A stretch of 64,000 nt of DNA from an archaeon (GCA_902812495.1 CADDZR010000001.1:62001-126000); one strand, 5' to 3'. Positions 17,082 to 25,767 are shown, counted from the stretch's first letter. The notes: generated by a model from the letters alone, not told the origin. Numbers and translations: made by a program.

Positions 17082-19445
17082 GTGTTCGAAGTATTGGCGT
17101 ATTTGGAGGACAGAATACAACCAAAGTTAGAATCAACGGCGTGGGATCCTAACCTTGAGCTAGAGATACTTGCCCAATGGGAACGGGAAAAGCCGTTTAA
17201 GTTCAAACCAAAATTAAAGAGGGACCTGAACTTCGTAATGGACACTCCACCGCCTTACCCTTCCGGAAAACCATGGCACCCAGGTGCGCTAGCTCAATAT
17301 TCACAAATAGATATGGTAGCGCGTTCTGCAAGAATGCGTGGTCTTTCTGTTCTTTATCCCATAGGTATAGACAGAAATGGTCTCCCAATCGAGATAATGA
17401 CAGAAAGAAAGTATAGAATACAGATGAGGAAAACGCCAAGAGAGCACTTCATATCTCTTTGCAAACATGCGCTCGATGAACTCGAAGAATACATGTTAGG
17501 TCTGCTGAAGAGGCTTGGTGTTTCAGGCGATTTCGAAAACAAGTACAGAACGGATTCGGATGAATTTAGGAGGTTGACCCAGTGGTCATTTATAGAAATG
17601 TGGAACCAAGGCCTAATATACGTTGCAACACGTCCAAACAATTATTGTGTTGATTGTGGAACAACAATTGCTGATGCTGAAATAGAATATGAGGAGCTCC
17701 CGGCTTATTTAGTTACCAATAGGTTCATTGTTAAAGATACTAAGGAAGAAATTCTTGTTTCAACAACAAGGCCTGAGCTACTGGCAGCTTGTCAAATGCT
17801 TGCTGTAAATCCAGATGATACAAGATACAAAAAGCTCATAGGTAAATCAGCCATAGTACCTCTTTACAACAGAGAGGTACCAATTAGGACGCATAAAAGT
17901 GTGGATCCTTCATTTGGTACAGGTGTAGTGATGGTCTGCAGTTATGGTGACCATAATGACGTCCAGCTCTTTAGAGAATTTAAGTTGAAAGAAATAATTG
18001 CCATAGGTCAAGATGGAAAGATGAGCGAAATCACCGGAAAATATGCAGGGCTAAGCGTTCGGGATGCTAGGTCACAAATAATCGAAGACCTACAAAAATT
18101 GGGAATAGCTGTAAAGGTCGAACAAATACAGCACAGAACTCCGTTATGCAGTAGAAGTCATACACCTATTGAGATAATACCAATGGAAGAGTTCTACCTT
18201 AAGCAGCTTCCATTTAAGGAAAAAATCAAGAAAGTGTCACAGAGAATTGTTTTCCATCCCGAGATGCACAGGCAGATACTGATAAACTGGATAGATGGCC
18301 TAACAACCGACTATCCTATTTCCAGAAGAAGGTTTTACGCTACGGAGATCCCTGTGTGGTATTGCGCCCGATGCAATACGCCTCATGTTCCAAGGCCGAC
18401 AGGCTATTTCAGACCTTGGAGGGAACCGCCACCATTCAAAAGATGCAAGAAATGTGGAAATACGAAGTTCGTTGGAGAGACAAGGACCTTTGATACATGG
18501 ATGGACTCGAGTCTTACACCTCTATTTATAACTAGATTCACGAAGAGCAAAAGGCTACGCAAACTGCTTTATCCTGCAACTATTAGGCTTCAGGGGAAGG
18601 ATATTGTACGTACTTGGTTATACTATACCATTTTGAGATGTTACCTTCTGACAAAGAAGGCACCCTTCAAACATGCGTGGGTCGGAGGGCTCGGACTTGA
18701 TGCGCAAGGAAGAGCGATGCATAAGAGCTTGGGGAATTTTGTAGATCCCACGCCTCTGCTTGAAAAGTATGGTTCAGATTCGTTCAGGTTCTGGAGCGCG
18801 TCTGAGGCAGGACTTGGATACGACTTCAGACTAAGCGAAGACAGAATAGCTGGTGCAAGAAAGTTCCTAACAAAATTATGGAATACAGCTAGGTTTGTTA
18901 GCTCTTTCCCAGAGCCGAAAAATGCAGAGCTGCAACCTGCAGACAGATGGATATTAAGTGAATTATATAGATTATGGAAGGAGTGTCTTGAAGCATATGA
19001 ACAGTTTAACATGTTCGTAGTTGCAAACAAAGTTAGAGAGTTCCTGTGGAACGAGTTTACGTCCCATTATATTGAGATGGTTAAACCTAGAGCTTACGGG
19101 GAAGTTCAGAACTCCGAAGAAAAAACTGCCGCATGGTACACAATGCATCGAGTTCTCCGAACACTCCTTCTGCTTCTAGCTCCCATTACACCCTTCATCA
19201 CAGATTATATATGGAGGAAAGTCTACTCTCAGGGTAGCATACATTTAGAATTATTTCCTGAACTAAGGGATTACGGTGTCACAGAAGAGATTGGTAATAA
19301 ATTGATGGAATTTAACAATGCGGTATGGAAAGCCAAAAAAGAAAAAGGTCTAGCGCTCAAAGATAGCATTCACTTCGAGATACCCGAAGAACTGAAACCT
19401 TTTGCTAATGATTTAATAAAAATGCATAAAATAGTCAGCGAATGA
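17082..19445 (+). CDS. valS: Valyl-tRNA synthetase
   Basis: 787 residues, class I synthetase. The HIGH-equivalent motif is PPPYPSGKPWHPGA at about 56-69, and the KMSKS-equivalent loop is GRAMHKSLGNFVDP. The editing (CP1) domain includes LVSTTRPELLAACQM and THKSVDPSFGTGVVMVCS. ISRRRFYATEIPVWYC and RTFDTWMDSS are typical of ValRS, and a zinc knuckle (CARC, CKKC) lies in between. The C-terminal region (RWILSELYRLWKECLEA) is the anticodon-binding helix bundle. GTG 17082 directly follows AGGAG with no spacing; TTG 17094 has a better spacing and may be the true start. The gene sits between two inverted aldo/keto reductase genes. Confidence 0.93.
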   Translation: MFEVLAYLEDRIQPKLESTAWDPNLELEILAQWEREKPFKFKPKLKRDLNFVMDTPPPYPSGKPWHPGALAQYSQIDMVARSARMRGLSVLYPIGIDRNGLPIEIMTERKYRIQMRKTPREHFISLCKHALDELEEYMLGLLKRLGVSGDFENKYRTDSDEFRRLTQWSFIEMWNQGLIYVATRPNNYCVDCGTTIADAEIEYEELPAYLVTNRFIVKDTKEEILVSTTRPELLAACQMLAVNPDDTRYKKLIGKSAIVPLYNREVPIRTHKSVDPSFGTGVVMVCSYGDHNDVQLFREFKLKEIIAIGQDGKMSEITGKYAGLSVRDARSQIIEDLQKLGIAVKVEQIQHRTPLCSRSHTPIEIIPMEEFYLKQLPFKEKIKKVSQRIVFHPEMHRQILINWIDGLTTDYPISRRRFYATEIPVWYCARCNTPHVPRPTGYFRPWREPPPFKRCKKCGNTKFVGETRTFDTWMDSSLTPLFITRFTKSKRLRKLLYPATIRLQGKDIVRTWLYYTILRCYLLTKKAPFKHAWVGGLGLDAQGRAMHKSLGNFVDPTPLLEKYGSDSFRFWSASEAGLGYDFRLSEDRIAGARKFLTKLWNTARFVSSFPEPKNAELQPADRWILSELYRLWKECLEAYEQFNMFVVANKVREFLWNEFTSHYIEMVKPRAYGEVQNSEEKTAAWYTMHRVLRTLLLLLAPITPFITDYIWRKVYSQGSIHLELFPELRDYGVTEEIGNKLMEFNNAVWKAKKEKGLALKDSIHFEIPEELKPFANDLIKMHKIVSE

Positions 19446-19450
19446 AGCCT

Positions 19451-20260
19451 TTATTGGAAAAGAGATGATAGCCAAGAATAATCTGCGTCGTCCAAAGCCA
19501 TGTCTGAAGCAGCAACATTTTGTAACACGTGTTGTGGATTAGCAGCCTTTGGAATTGCTACTACGTTTTGAGGTCTAATTGTCCATGCAAGCATAAGTTG
19601 GGCTGGCGTTGCTTTGTATTTATCCAAGAGCTCTTGTGGAATAATATCGGCAGGAATGTTGCCCCTCGCTAACGGACTATAGGCAATTATTGTTATCTTT
19701 TCGCGCTCGGCATATGGTAGGATATCCTTTTCTATTGCGCGTGACTTAATAGAGTACTCAACTTGGTTCGAGACAATTTCAGCTCGAGAGAGTGCCTCCT
19801 CCGCTTCCTTTAGCTGTGTGAGGGAGAAGTTGCTTACACCTATGTATCTTACCTTACCATCCTCAACAAGCTTTTCCATTGCCCTCATTGTTTCTTTTAT
19901 GGGTATCCTTGGATTGGGCCAGTGAACCTGATATAGGTCTATGTATGATGTTGAGAGTCTCTCAAGACTCTTTTCACATGATTTGATCACATCGTCGTAT
20001 CTTAAATGGTCTGGAGAGACCTTTGTGGCTATAAATACAGAGTCTCTTTTTTCCTTTACAGCCTCTCCAACCATTCTCTCCGACTCGCCCAAACTGTATG
20101 ATTCTGCAGTATCTATCAAATTTATACCAGCCTCAAGGCCTACCTTAATCGATTGTAGCTCGATTTTTCTTGTGTTTGGGTCAAGTGAGCCCATTTTCCA
20201 AGTTCCCATACCTATTACTGAGATCTTTTCTTTGGTTCTGTTAAGATACTTGAAACGCAT
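19451..20260 (-). CDS. Aldo/keto reductase (copy 2, downstream of valS)
   Basis: 269 residues. The tetrad is visible as D and Y in IDTAESYSLG, K in IATKVSP and H in YQVHWPNP. The C-terminal cofactor segment is VAIPKAANPQHVLQNVAAS. It has the same fold as the copy at 16203-17033 but opposite orientation, and shares an identical 219-bp core with it. It converges on valS with a 5-base gap. Substrate unknown; relatives include archaeal NADPH-dependent aldehyde reductases. Confidence 0.9.
   Translation of the reverse strand: MRFKYLNRTKEKISVIGMGTWKMGSLDPNTRKIELQSIKVGLEAGINLIDTAESYSLGESERMVGEAVKEKRDSVFIATKVSPDHLRYDDVIKSCEKSLERLSTSYIDLYQVHWPNPRIPIKETMRAMEKLVEDGKVRYIGVSNFSLTQLKEAEEALSRAEIVSNQVEYSIKSRAIEKDILPYAEREKITIIAYSPLARGNIPADIIPQELLDKYKATPAQLMLAWTIRPQNVVAIPKAANPQHVLQNVAASDMALDDADYSWLSSLFQ
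19791..20009 (-). repeat. 219-bp perfect inverted repeat, right copy
   Basis: Exact reverse complement of 16469-16687. The two copies enclose valS and face each other, so homologous recombination between them would invert about 3.1 kb containing valS and exchange the ends of the two reductase genes. Confidence 0.97.
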
Positions 20261-20301
20261 ATTTTGAACCTCTTCAATAGAACGTTATTGTACTTTAATA
20301 T

Positions 20302-20661
20302 TCAGGGATTCAGAAGATCCTTAAGTAGCGCCTTAAGGAATTGAAAGTATTCATCATCGCTGAACTCGATTACTTCGATGTTCCTTTCTTGTTCTGCAAT
20401 TTTATAAGCCAATAGATGATAACATTTTTCATCTTCCCTTCTAAGTATTCGGTAAAAGAAATCCTTACATGAACAAACCATCTTTCTTGGATCTATTATT
20501 TCCTCTGACTCTCTGCCAACAACTGTATGTATAACTCTACCACTCGGGTAAAATCTATGTATCTTTACAGAGCCATCTCTTGCCAACTGTCTTGCCCTTT
20601 CAATTTTTCTTTTGATCATGCTCGATTCTTGCATTGTAGTTCTGAATTGGTTATGAGACAT
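20302..20661 (-). CDS. SWIM zinc-finger protein
   Basis: 119 residues. The SWIM pattern C-x-C-xn-C-x-H is present as VCSCKDFFYRILRREDEKCYH near residues 62-82, preceded by a strand-rich region (VKIHRFYPSGRVIHTVVG). SWIM domains mediate DNA or protein contacts; in eukaryotes the SWIM protein Sws1 of the Shu complex works with Rad51 paralogues. The start ATG overlaps the end of the Y-family polymerase gene by 11 bases, so the two are cotranscribed and probably cooperate in damage tolerance (inference). An internal ATG (residue 15, MIKRKIERAR) is an alternative start. Confidence 0.75.
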   Translation of the reverse strand: MSHNQFRTTMQESSMIKRKIERARQLARDGSVKIHRFYPSGRVIHTVVGRESEEIIDPRKMVCSCKDFFYRILRREDEKCYHLLAYKIAEQERNIEVIEFSDDEYFQFLKALLKDLLNP

Positions 20662-21757
20662 CGCTTGCCCCCAGGTAATACGATATCGATTCCTGTCTCC
20701 TTATCTTGCCTAGGTCGAAAAGTTTCAGTCCAGCTCGTCGTACAAGTCTATCAGAGGATTTGCAAAACTCTGCAAAAAGCCTTTCAATATCATTTTTAAC
20801 TAAGGTTATGTCATTGATGTAAAAAGGATATGTTTTAGTTCTTGTATGCATTTTCATATCATCAGTTATAGCTATTATAGCCAAGCTCTTAAACGAATAA
20901 TCTTTTATTTTTAATTTTTCTTGTATTGCTTTTATAGAATTTTCAATTTCTTGCATTATTTGTTTTTCGTTATTTGTGTTTGATTTTAGTGTTATTATCT
21001 TGCTGATTTGTTCAGACGAGAGGCCGGTTTTTATTGGTTCATCGTCTATCACGTTTGCCATCCTAAAGAGCTTTATGGAAACTTTCTTACCTATTTTCTT
21101 GTAGAGCAAGGTCGGGTCCGTTGAGGCTAACTGACTTATTGATGATATGCCGAGATCGTTGAGTATTTTCCTTGTCTTTGGACCAACCCCTGGAAGTTTT
21201 TCAACGGGCAATTTGCCGATAAATTCCTTTGCAATTAAATCATCAATAACAAGGAGACCGTCGGGCTTTGCCATATCCGAGGCCATCTTAGCCACTGTTT
21301 TTGTTGGACCAATGCCAATGGTCGTTGTCAATCCAGTCGTGCTTCGGATTTTTTCTTTTAGCTTCAGAGCTACTTCCTTGGATTTTGAGAATTCTCCTCC
21401 GCTTGCTTCTGTTAAATCAAAGTATGCTTCGTCTATACTTACGACTTCGACTGAACCTATTTCCTGTCGTATTGTATTCATCACTTTTTCCGACATATTC
21501 GAATACTTTTCTATGTCTAACGGAATAAATTTTGCATCCTTTCCCTCCAGAAGTTTCTTCGCCTTGCTAATTGGCATCCCTGATTTCACGCCGCATTGCC
21601 TTGCGATGTAATTTGAGGTGCTGACAACACCGCTAAGCTCAGTCCTTCCCGAAAAAACACAAACTACGACAGGTTTGCTCCGAAGGCTAGGATTCAGTAA
21701 CTCTTCAACTTGCGCATAAAAATAATCTACATCCAAATGGCCTATCACACGTCTCAA
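20651..21757 (-). CDS. dinB: Y-family DNA polymerase IV (Dpo4/DinB)
   Basis: 368 residues. Catalytic carboxylates are D9 in IGHLDVDYFYAQVEE and the D-E of SIDEAYFDLTEA. The helix-hairpin-helix of the thumb is KLPGVGPKTRKILNDLGI, and the little-finger domain occupies the last 110 residues. This is a translesion polymerase that copies damaged templates with low fidelity. The full length matches Sulfolobus Dpo4. It leads an operon with the SWIM protein and is divergent from alba. A PCNA-interacting C-terminal motif is not obvious, since the protein ends ISYYLGASDVS. Confidence 0.94.
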   Translation of the reverse strand: MRRVIGHLDVDYFYAQVEELLNPSLRSKPVVVCVFSGRTELSGVVSTSNYIARQCGVKSGMPISKAKKLLEGKDAKFIPLDIEKYSNMSEKVMNTIRQEIGSVEVVSIDEAYFDLTEASGGEFSKSKEVALKLKEKIRSTTGLTTTIGIGPTKTVAKMASDMAKPDGLLVIDDLIAKEFIGKLPVEKLPGVGPKTRKILNDLGISSISQLASTDPTLLYKKIGKKVSIKLFRMANVIDDEPIKTGLSSEQISKIITLKSNTNNEKQIMQEIENSIKAIQEKLKIKDYSFKSLAIIAITDDMKMHTRTKTYPFYINDITLVKNDIERLFAEFCKSSDRLVRRAGLKLFDLGKIRRQESISYYLGASDVS

Positions 21758-21857
21758 TGTCTATTTGGACTGGGTATGTGCTTAAATGTTTTGGGATTGA
21801 ACCCGATGAAGCCAGCAAGTGATTATAAGCTACTTGTTGAAGGGGGTTGGTAGGCAA

Positions 21858-22142
21858 ATGAACGAAGAAAAAAAGATGGTTATTGTCGGAAACTCCAAGC
21901 CTCTGTTAAACTATGTAACTGCATGCATAACGATGTTCAACAGTGGAGCAAGATGCGTAGTACTTAGAGCACGTGGAAAAGCAATAAATGCTGCGGTAGA
22001 AGTTGCTCAGTTGCTGAAGAAGAGATTTGTAAGCCATTTGGAGATTTCAAATATAACCATAGATGGAGAGAATGTAACATCGAGAGACGGAAAGCAGCTT
22101 AACCTTTCAGTTATTGAAATAGAGTTATCTATGCCCAACTGA
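21858..22142 (+). CDS. albA: Chromatin protein Alba
   Basis: 94 residues from ATG 21858, which is preceded by AGGGGGTTGG as ribosome binding site; an earlier in-frame GTG at 21819 would add 13 residues. VIVGNSKPLLNYVTACITMF is the typical Alba N-terminus and RARGKAINAAVEVAQLL holds the lysine-bearing DNA-contact loop. Alba dimers coat and fold DNA and RNA; a lysine in this loop is regulated by acetylation in Sulfolobus. The context is DNA polymerase on one side and RPA two genes away. Confidence 0.92.
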   Translation: MNEEKKMVIVGNSKPLLNYVTACITMFNSGARCVVLRARGKAINAAVEVAQLLKKRFVSHLEISNITIDGENVTSRDGKQLNLSVIEIELSMPN

Positions 22143-22155
22143 AACAATATTATAG

Positions 22156-22181
22156 CCCACCTTCGGGAAGGTCACAGTGGG
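22156..22181. repeat. Hairpin in the alba-aminotransferase gap
   Basis: Nested inverted repeats: outer CCCAC (22156-22160) pairs with GTGGG (22177-22181), and inner ACCTTC (22159-22164) with GAAGGT (22167-22172). It lies 15 bases after the alba stop and just before the aminotransferase start. It may be a processing site, attenuator or operator. No T-run follows. Confidence 0.4.
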
Positions 22182-22186
22182 TTCAT

Positions 22187-23527
22187 TTGAGAAAGTTTGC
22201 CAAGATAGTTAAGAAGCCGCCTGGTCCAAATGCAAGACGCGTGGTTAACATGGCAGAGAAATATGTTTCGCCTTCTATCTCTAGATTTTATCCACTTGTC
22301 GTAGAATCGGCTCATGGATCTCTTGTAAGGGATGTAGACGGTAATCAGTACATTGATTTCGCTTCAGGAATTGCTGTCTTGAGTACCGGTTCGACACACA
22401 AGGAAGTTGTTGATGCAATAAAGACACAGGCAGAAAAATTCATACATTTCTCATATACTGATTTCTACTATGAAAATTTAGTAAAACTTGCTAGTGAATT
22501 GACTCGGATAACACCTGGCAAGTTTGAAAAAATGGTTTATTTTGGGAACAGCGGAGCTGAAGCTATCGAAGCTGCATTGAAGTTATCGCGTGTACATACA
22601 AGAAGAGTTTTGTTTCTTGCCCACACAGGTGCTTTTCATGGTAGGACGATGGGAGCACTAAGCTTGACAGCGAGTAAACCAATACAAAGAAAGGGTGCGT
22701 TTCCAATGCTACCGGAGGTTGTGCATTTCCCTTTTCCGTATTGCTATAGGTGTCCTTGGAAGCAGACTTATCCCGAATGTGATTATTATTGCATAGATTA
22801 TTTCAAGGAACAGTTTTTAGACAAATATGTCCCGGCAGAAGATGTTGCGGCTTATTTTTTCGAACCATTACAGGGCGAAGGTGGCTATGTAGTACCACCA
22901 CCCCAATACTTCAAAAAAATGGAATTCCTGAGAGAGTATGGTATTCTGTTTGTGGCTGACGAGATTCAGACAGGAATGTGTAGGACTGGTAAGTTCTTTG
23001 CAGTGGAACACTTTGGTATCGAACCCGACATAATAGCTATTGCAAAAGGGATAGCTTCAGGGATGCCTCTTTCTGCTATAGTCGCAAAGAGTGATATAAT
23101 GAAAAGCTGGAAACCGGGACAACATGCATCAACTTTTGGTGCCAACCCAGTAGCAGTTCAAGCTGCTTTGGCAACATTGGAGGTTATCAAGAAAGAAAAA
23201 TTACTTCAGAATGCTAAGAAGATGGGTGAATTGGCAATGAAAGTTCTGAATGAATTCAAGTCAAGATATGAAATAGTAGGCGATGTCAGGGGTTATGGTC
23301 TCTTTATAGGCGTTGAAATAGTGAAGAATAAAAAAACTAAAGAAAGAGGAATAAACGAGACAAATGAGATCATAGTTAAGTGCTTTGAGCGAGGATTGGT
23401 TCTCATTTCTGCAGGCCTAAATACGTTAAGAATCATTCCGCCATTAAATATAACAAAAGAAGAACTGGTCGAGGGTTTAGACATACTTGAGGGGGTCTTA
23501 GCTGAAGTAAACAAGAAGTCGACCTGA
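22187..23527 (+). CDS. Class III aminotransferase (GabT-like, PLP-dependent)
   Basis: 446 residues from TTG. PLP-fold markers are GNSGAEAIEAALKLSR, GAFHGRTMGALSLT, FVADEIQTGMCRTGKFFA (cofactor aspartate) and IIAIAKGIASGMPLSA with the Schiff-base lysine. It contains the cysteine-rich insert YRCPWKQTYPECDYYC, found in archaeal members. Relatives include 4-aminobutyrate aminotransferase and the Pyrococcus broad-specificity amino acid racemase/aminotransferases, so the substrate is open. RPA follows 2 bases later. Confidence 0.87.
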   Translation: MRKFAKIVKKPPGPNARRVVNMAEKYVSPSISRFYPLVVESAHGSLVRDVDGNQYIDFASGIAVLSTGSTHKEVVDAIKTQAEKFIHFSYTDFYYENLVKLASELTRITPGKFEKMVYFGNSGAEAIEAALKLSRVHTRRVLFLAHTGAFHGRTMGALSLTASKPIQRKGAFPMLPEVVHFPFPYCYRCPWKQTYPECDYYCIDYFKEQFLDKYVPAEDVAAYFFEPLQGEGGYVVPPPQYFKKMEFLREYGILFVADEIQTGMCRTGKFFAVEHFGIEPDIIAIAKGIASGMPLSAIVAKSDIMKSWKPGQHASTFGANPVAVQAALATLEVIKKEKLLQNAKKMGELAMKVLNEFKSRYEIVGDVRGYGLFIGVEIVKNKKTKERGINETNEIIVKCFERGLVLISAGLNTLRIIPPLNITKEELVEGLDILEGVLAEVNKKST

Positions 23528-23529
23528 CG

Positions 23530-24891
23530 ATGTATGATTACGAGTCACTACTAAATGAAATAATGAGACAAAGACCGGATATTACAAAAGAAGAATTACT
23601 CAATATGGTTACACAGAAAAAATCTACTGTTGGAGCGGGTTACCTTACGGACCAGGGTGCCTTGTTTATAATCGCAAACGAACTTGGGGTGAACTTACAA
23701 CGTGCTCGGCATGCTGAATTGAACCTTAAAGATATACAGATAGGTCTTAGGAATGTCACTATAAAGACTAGGATTCTAGGAGCCTATCCAATCAAGACCT
23801 ATACTAGGAAAGACGGAACAAAGGGTCGATACCTGCGCTTTGTAGTATTCGACGGCGAGAGGGTGCTGAATGCTGTAGCTTGGGATGACAGTTTAAACTC
23901 ATTTTCTGAACAACAGATTGCTGTGGGTCAAACCGTACGCATTGTGAACTGTAGCGTCAGGCAAGGTATCGATGGAAACCCAGAGATTAGTGTAGGTGCA
24001 AAGGGTAAAATAGAGATATTGCTTGAAAATGAACCGTCGCTGGAAAACTACGAGTGTCAAGAGTTTGTAGAAGGGCGGCGTCTCGTTTATCTGAAAGGTC
24101 AAGCTTTAACAGACCCAAAGACATCTTCATTTATGAGAATGGGTGAACAGCACCTAGTTATACAATTCAGGGCGAGATTGGACAATGGAAGAGAGTGCAG
24201 AATTGTACTTTGGGATCCCGTGGAACAACCAGCAATCGCAAAAGGAAGTCGCTTTCAAATGTTCAACCTGCGGGTAAAGAAAGGGCTGAATGGCGAACTA
24301 GAAGTGCATGGTGATGGCGCAACAAAATTAACCGTTTCAAAAGCCGAATCTAGCCCTGTTAGGGTAATAAAGGTCATTGCTAGGAAAGGAACTTTTGCGT
24401 TAGTTTGCGATAGGGAAAAAAGAATAATACCTGTGCTACTCTCTCCAAAGACAGAACAAATAATTCGGAATAACGAGATAGTGGACATTGTACCCGAAAA
24501 ACAAACTCCCAAATATGTTGTGTGTACACAGGAAAGTTCTGTTCGTCCTTGCCCCACAACTTTCCCGACCAAGGAAGAACTTTTCGTTAAACTCGCGGAC
24601 GCTATGAGAAGGGGCTTTAGATCCATGTTCGAAGTCATAGCTCTTTCTCATCCAATGAGGAAAAACGTAAAAACAAAAGAGGGAACTATGGTTGCGTTAG
24701 CTGAACTTCTTGTTGGCGACGATAGCGAGGAAACGAAACTTTCAGCTTGGGGGGAAACATCCCGGATGCTTGAAGGTATAAGCCCAGGCGAAAGGTTGAT
24801 GGTCGTAGGAGCTTATCCAGTCACTACTAAGATTGGAGATAGCTTGTTACAACTTGATAATTATTGTGTCATAGAGAAGCTTCATTACTAA
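23530..24891 (+). CDS. rpa: Replication protein A (single-stranded DNA-binding, multiple OB folds)
   Basis: 453 residues. The N-terminal helical segment (SLLNEIMRQRPDITKEELLNMV) is followed by at least three OB-like domains at roughly 70-160, 170-270 and 340-450. Examples are KTRILGAYPIKTYTRKDG then VAWDDS, and a last one with MVALAELLVGDDSEETKLSAWGE. No zinc finger is visible, unlike euryarchaeal RPA41. The architecture matches thaumarchaeal and euryarchaeal RPA rather than the short crenarchaeal SSB. It protects ssDNA at replication forks and in repair. Confidence 0.85.
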   Translation: MYDYESLLNEIMRQRPDITKEELLNMVTQKKSTVGAGYLTDQGALFIIANELGVNLQRARHAELNLKDIQIGLRNVTIKTRILGAYPIKTYTRKDGTKGRYLRFVVFDGERVLNAVAWDDSLNSFSEQQIAVGQTVRIVNCSVRQGIDGNPEISVGAKGKIEILLENEPSLENYECQEFVEGRRLVYLKGQALTDPKTSSFMRMGEQHLVIQFRARLDNGRECRIVLWDPVEQPAIAKGSRFQMFNLRVKKGLNGELEVHGDGATKLTVSKAESSPVRVIKVIARKGTFALVCDREKRIIPVLLSPKTEQIIRNNEIVDIVPEKQTPKYVVCTQESSVRPCPTTFPTKEELFVKLADAMRRGFRSMFEVIALSHPMRKNVKTKEGTMVALAELLVGDDSEETKLSAWGETSRMLEGISPGERLMVVGAYPVTTKIGDSLLQLDNYCVIEKLHY

Positions 24892-25014
24892 CTAACCTTT
24901 CGTTCTTCTTAGTGTTTCGTATTCATATATGAGTATTAATACTAAAACTACAACGAAAAGCGTCAACATCAATATGCTGATGAACCCATAATAGCCGTTC
25001 AAGTCTAGTACCAC
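24892..25014 (-). CDS. Possible small single-span membrane protein (40 residues)
   Basis: An open frame from GTG 25014 encodes a short N-terminal hydrophilic part with NGYYGF, one strongly hydrophobic helix (ISILMLTLFVVVLVLILIY) and a charged tail EYETLRRTKG. Positive charges after the helix suit a tail in the cytoplasm. The stop abuts the RPA stop. A TATA-like TGCTTATTATG lies about 40 bases upstream on the minus strand. No ribosome binding site is clear and no family is recognised; the compositional pattern is the main support. Confidence 0.45.
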   Translation of the reverse strand: MVLDLNGYYGFISILMLTLFVVVLVLILIYEYETLRRTKG

Positions 25015-25431
25015 AGTGTCTCAGGTCAAGGTTCTCTCTTTAACGTCATAATAAGCATTTACAAAAACATGTTGTGTTTCGATTTTTTATCCGATGGAAT
25101 TTATGTTGATGAAGCTGTATATTTATTTTTGATAAAAGTAGTTTCTCCAAGACCTGTTACGAGCAGACGAAACATTGTCAATTTTGAATCCGGTGCGCCA
25201 TTTACTATTTGATGGGCGTTTCATTATAAAAGCAGGGAGGATCATTGCGATGGCAACATCAAGACATAACTTTTGTGGCAAAGTATCCTGGCGTATACAG
25301 CTTCTACTGTGTATACAACTTACCAACAATGACTTGAGAATTGGTTATGTTGGCTTTATCTTTAGATCGAAACTTTCAAGCTCAAAGCTGTGACTCTAGG
25401 CCAAGGAAACAAACCCTGATTATTCTAAATA
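25015..25431. other. Gene-poor interval
   Basis: No convincing reading frame, repeat array or recognisable RNA fold was seen. Short frames here overlap each other in both directions and have no family features. The left edge probably holds the promoter of the small membrane protein; the right edge flanks tRNA-Met. Confidence 0.5.
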
Positions 25432-25538
25432 TGCCGGGGGCGGGATTCGATCCCGCGACCTCCGGAATCCACCTGCCTGGAGATTATGAGTCTCGCCCCG
25501 AATTGCCCGGCGCTATGACCAGGCTAAGCTACCCCGGC
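25432..25538 (-). tRNA. tRNA-Met (CAT), elongator type, with two apparent introns
   Basis: On the minus strand the acceptor stem is GCCGGGG/CCCCGGC with A73, and the T arm is GCGGG ATCGAAT CCCGC. The anticodon stem CCGGG/TCCGG encloses 39 bases instead of 7. The only solution that keeps U33 and a 7-base loop is C-TCATAA with anticodon CAT, flanked by a 15-base insert before it and a 17-base insert after it. The mature product would be 75 nt and would match typical archaeal elongator tRNA-Met. The inserted segments are expected to be removed by the archaeal splicing endonuclease. Confidence 0.85.
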
Positions 25539-25621
25539 ATCTTTTTTGGGTTGTTTTTAAGAGCTGATAGGCTTTACTGTATCCAAAGATTAAAAATTTA
25601 GTCGTTCAAACCTCCGCTCGA

Positions 25622-25721
25622 GCCTCGGTAGCTCAGCCTGGAGATAGATCGGGCACTGGAGCACTGCCTTGGTATTAAGACAGAGAGGCAGGGGTCCCGG
25701 GTTCAAATCCCGGCCGAGGCT
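25622..25721 (+). tRNA. tRNA-Thr (GGT) with apparent D-loop and anticodon-loop introns
   Basis: The acceptor stem is GCCTCGG/CCGAGGC with T73 and the T arm is CCGGG TTCAAAT CCCGG. D stem GCTC/GAGC encloses 24 bases, about 15 more than usual. Anticodon stem CTGCC/GGCAG encloses 18 bases: TTGGTA and A form a normal loop if 11 bases are spliced at the canonical 37/38 site. GGT with G1-C72, C2-G71 and U73 fits archaeal threonine identity; TGG (Pro) is the alternative but T73 argues against it. A T-run at 25733-25737 could terminate the transcript. Confidence 0.78.
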
Positions 25722-25767
25722 CATGCAAATATCTTTTTATTCGGTCGCACAAGTTCGAATGTCTGCT

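Noticed and set aside
19941-20267. Matching antisense frames in both aldo/keto reductase genes beginning MYDVESLSRLFSH
   Set aside because: The similarity is explained by the identical 219-bp segment read on the opposite strand, not by a conserved antisense gene.
25015-25431. Search for SRP RNA, RNase P RNA or a 5S gene in the gap before tRNA-Met
   Set aside because: None of the conserved sequence blocks of these RNAs could be recognised by eye.
25341-25601. 86-residue plus-strand frame
   Set aside because: It runs antisense through the whole tRNA-Met gene, and its residues simply read through the tRNA stems.
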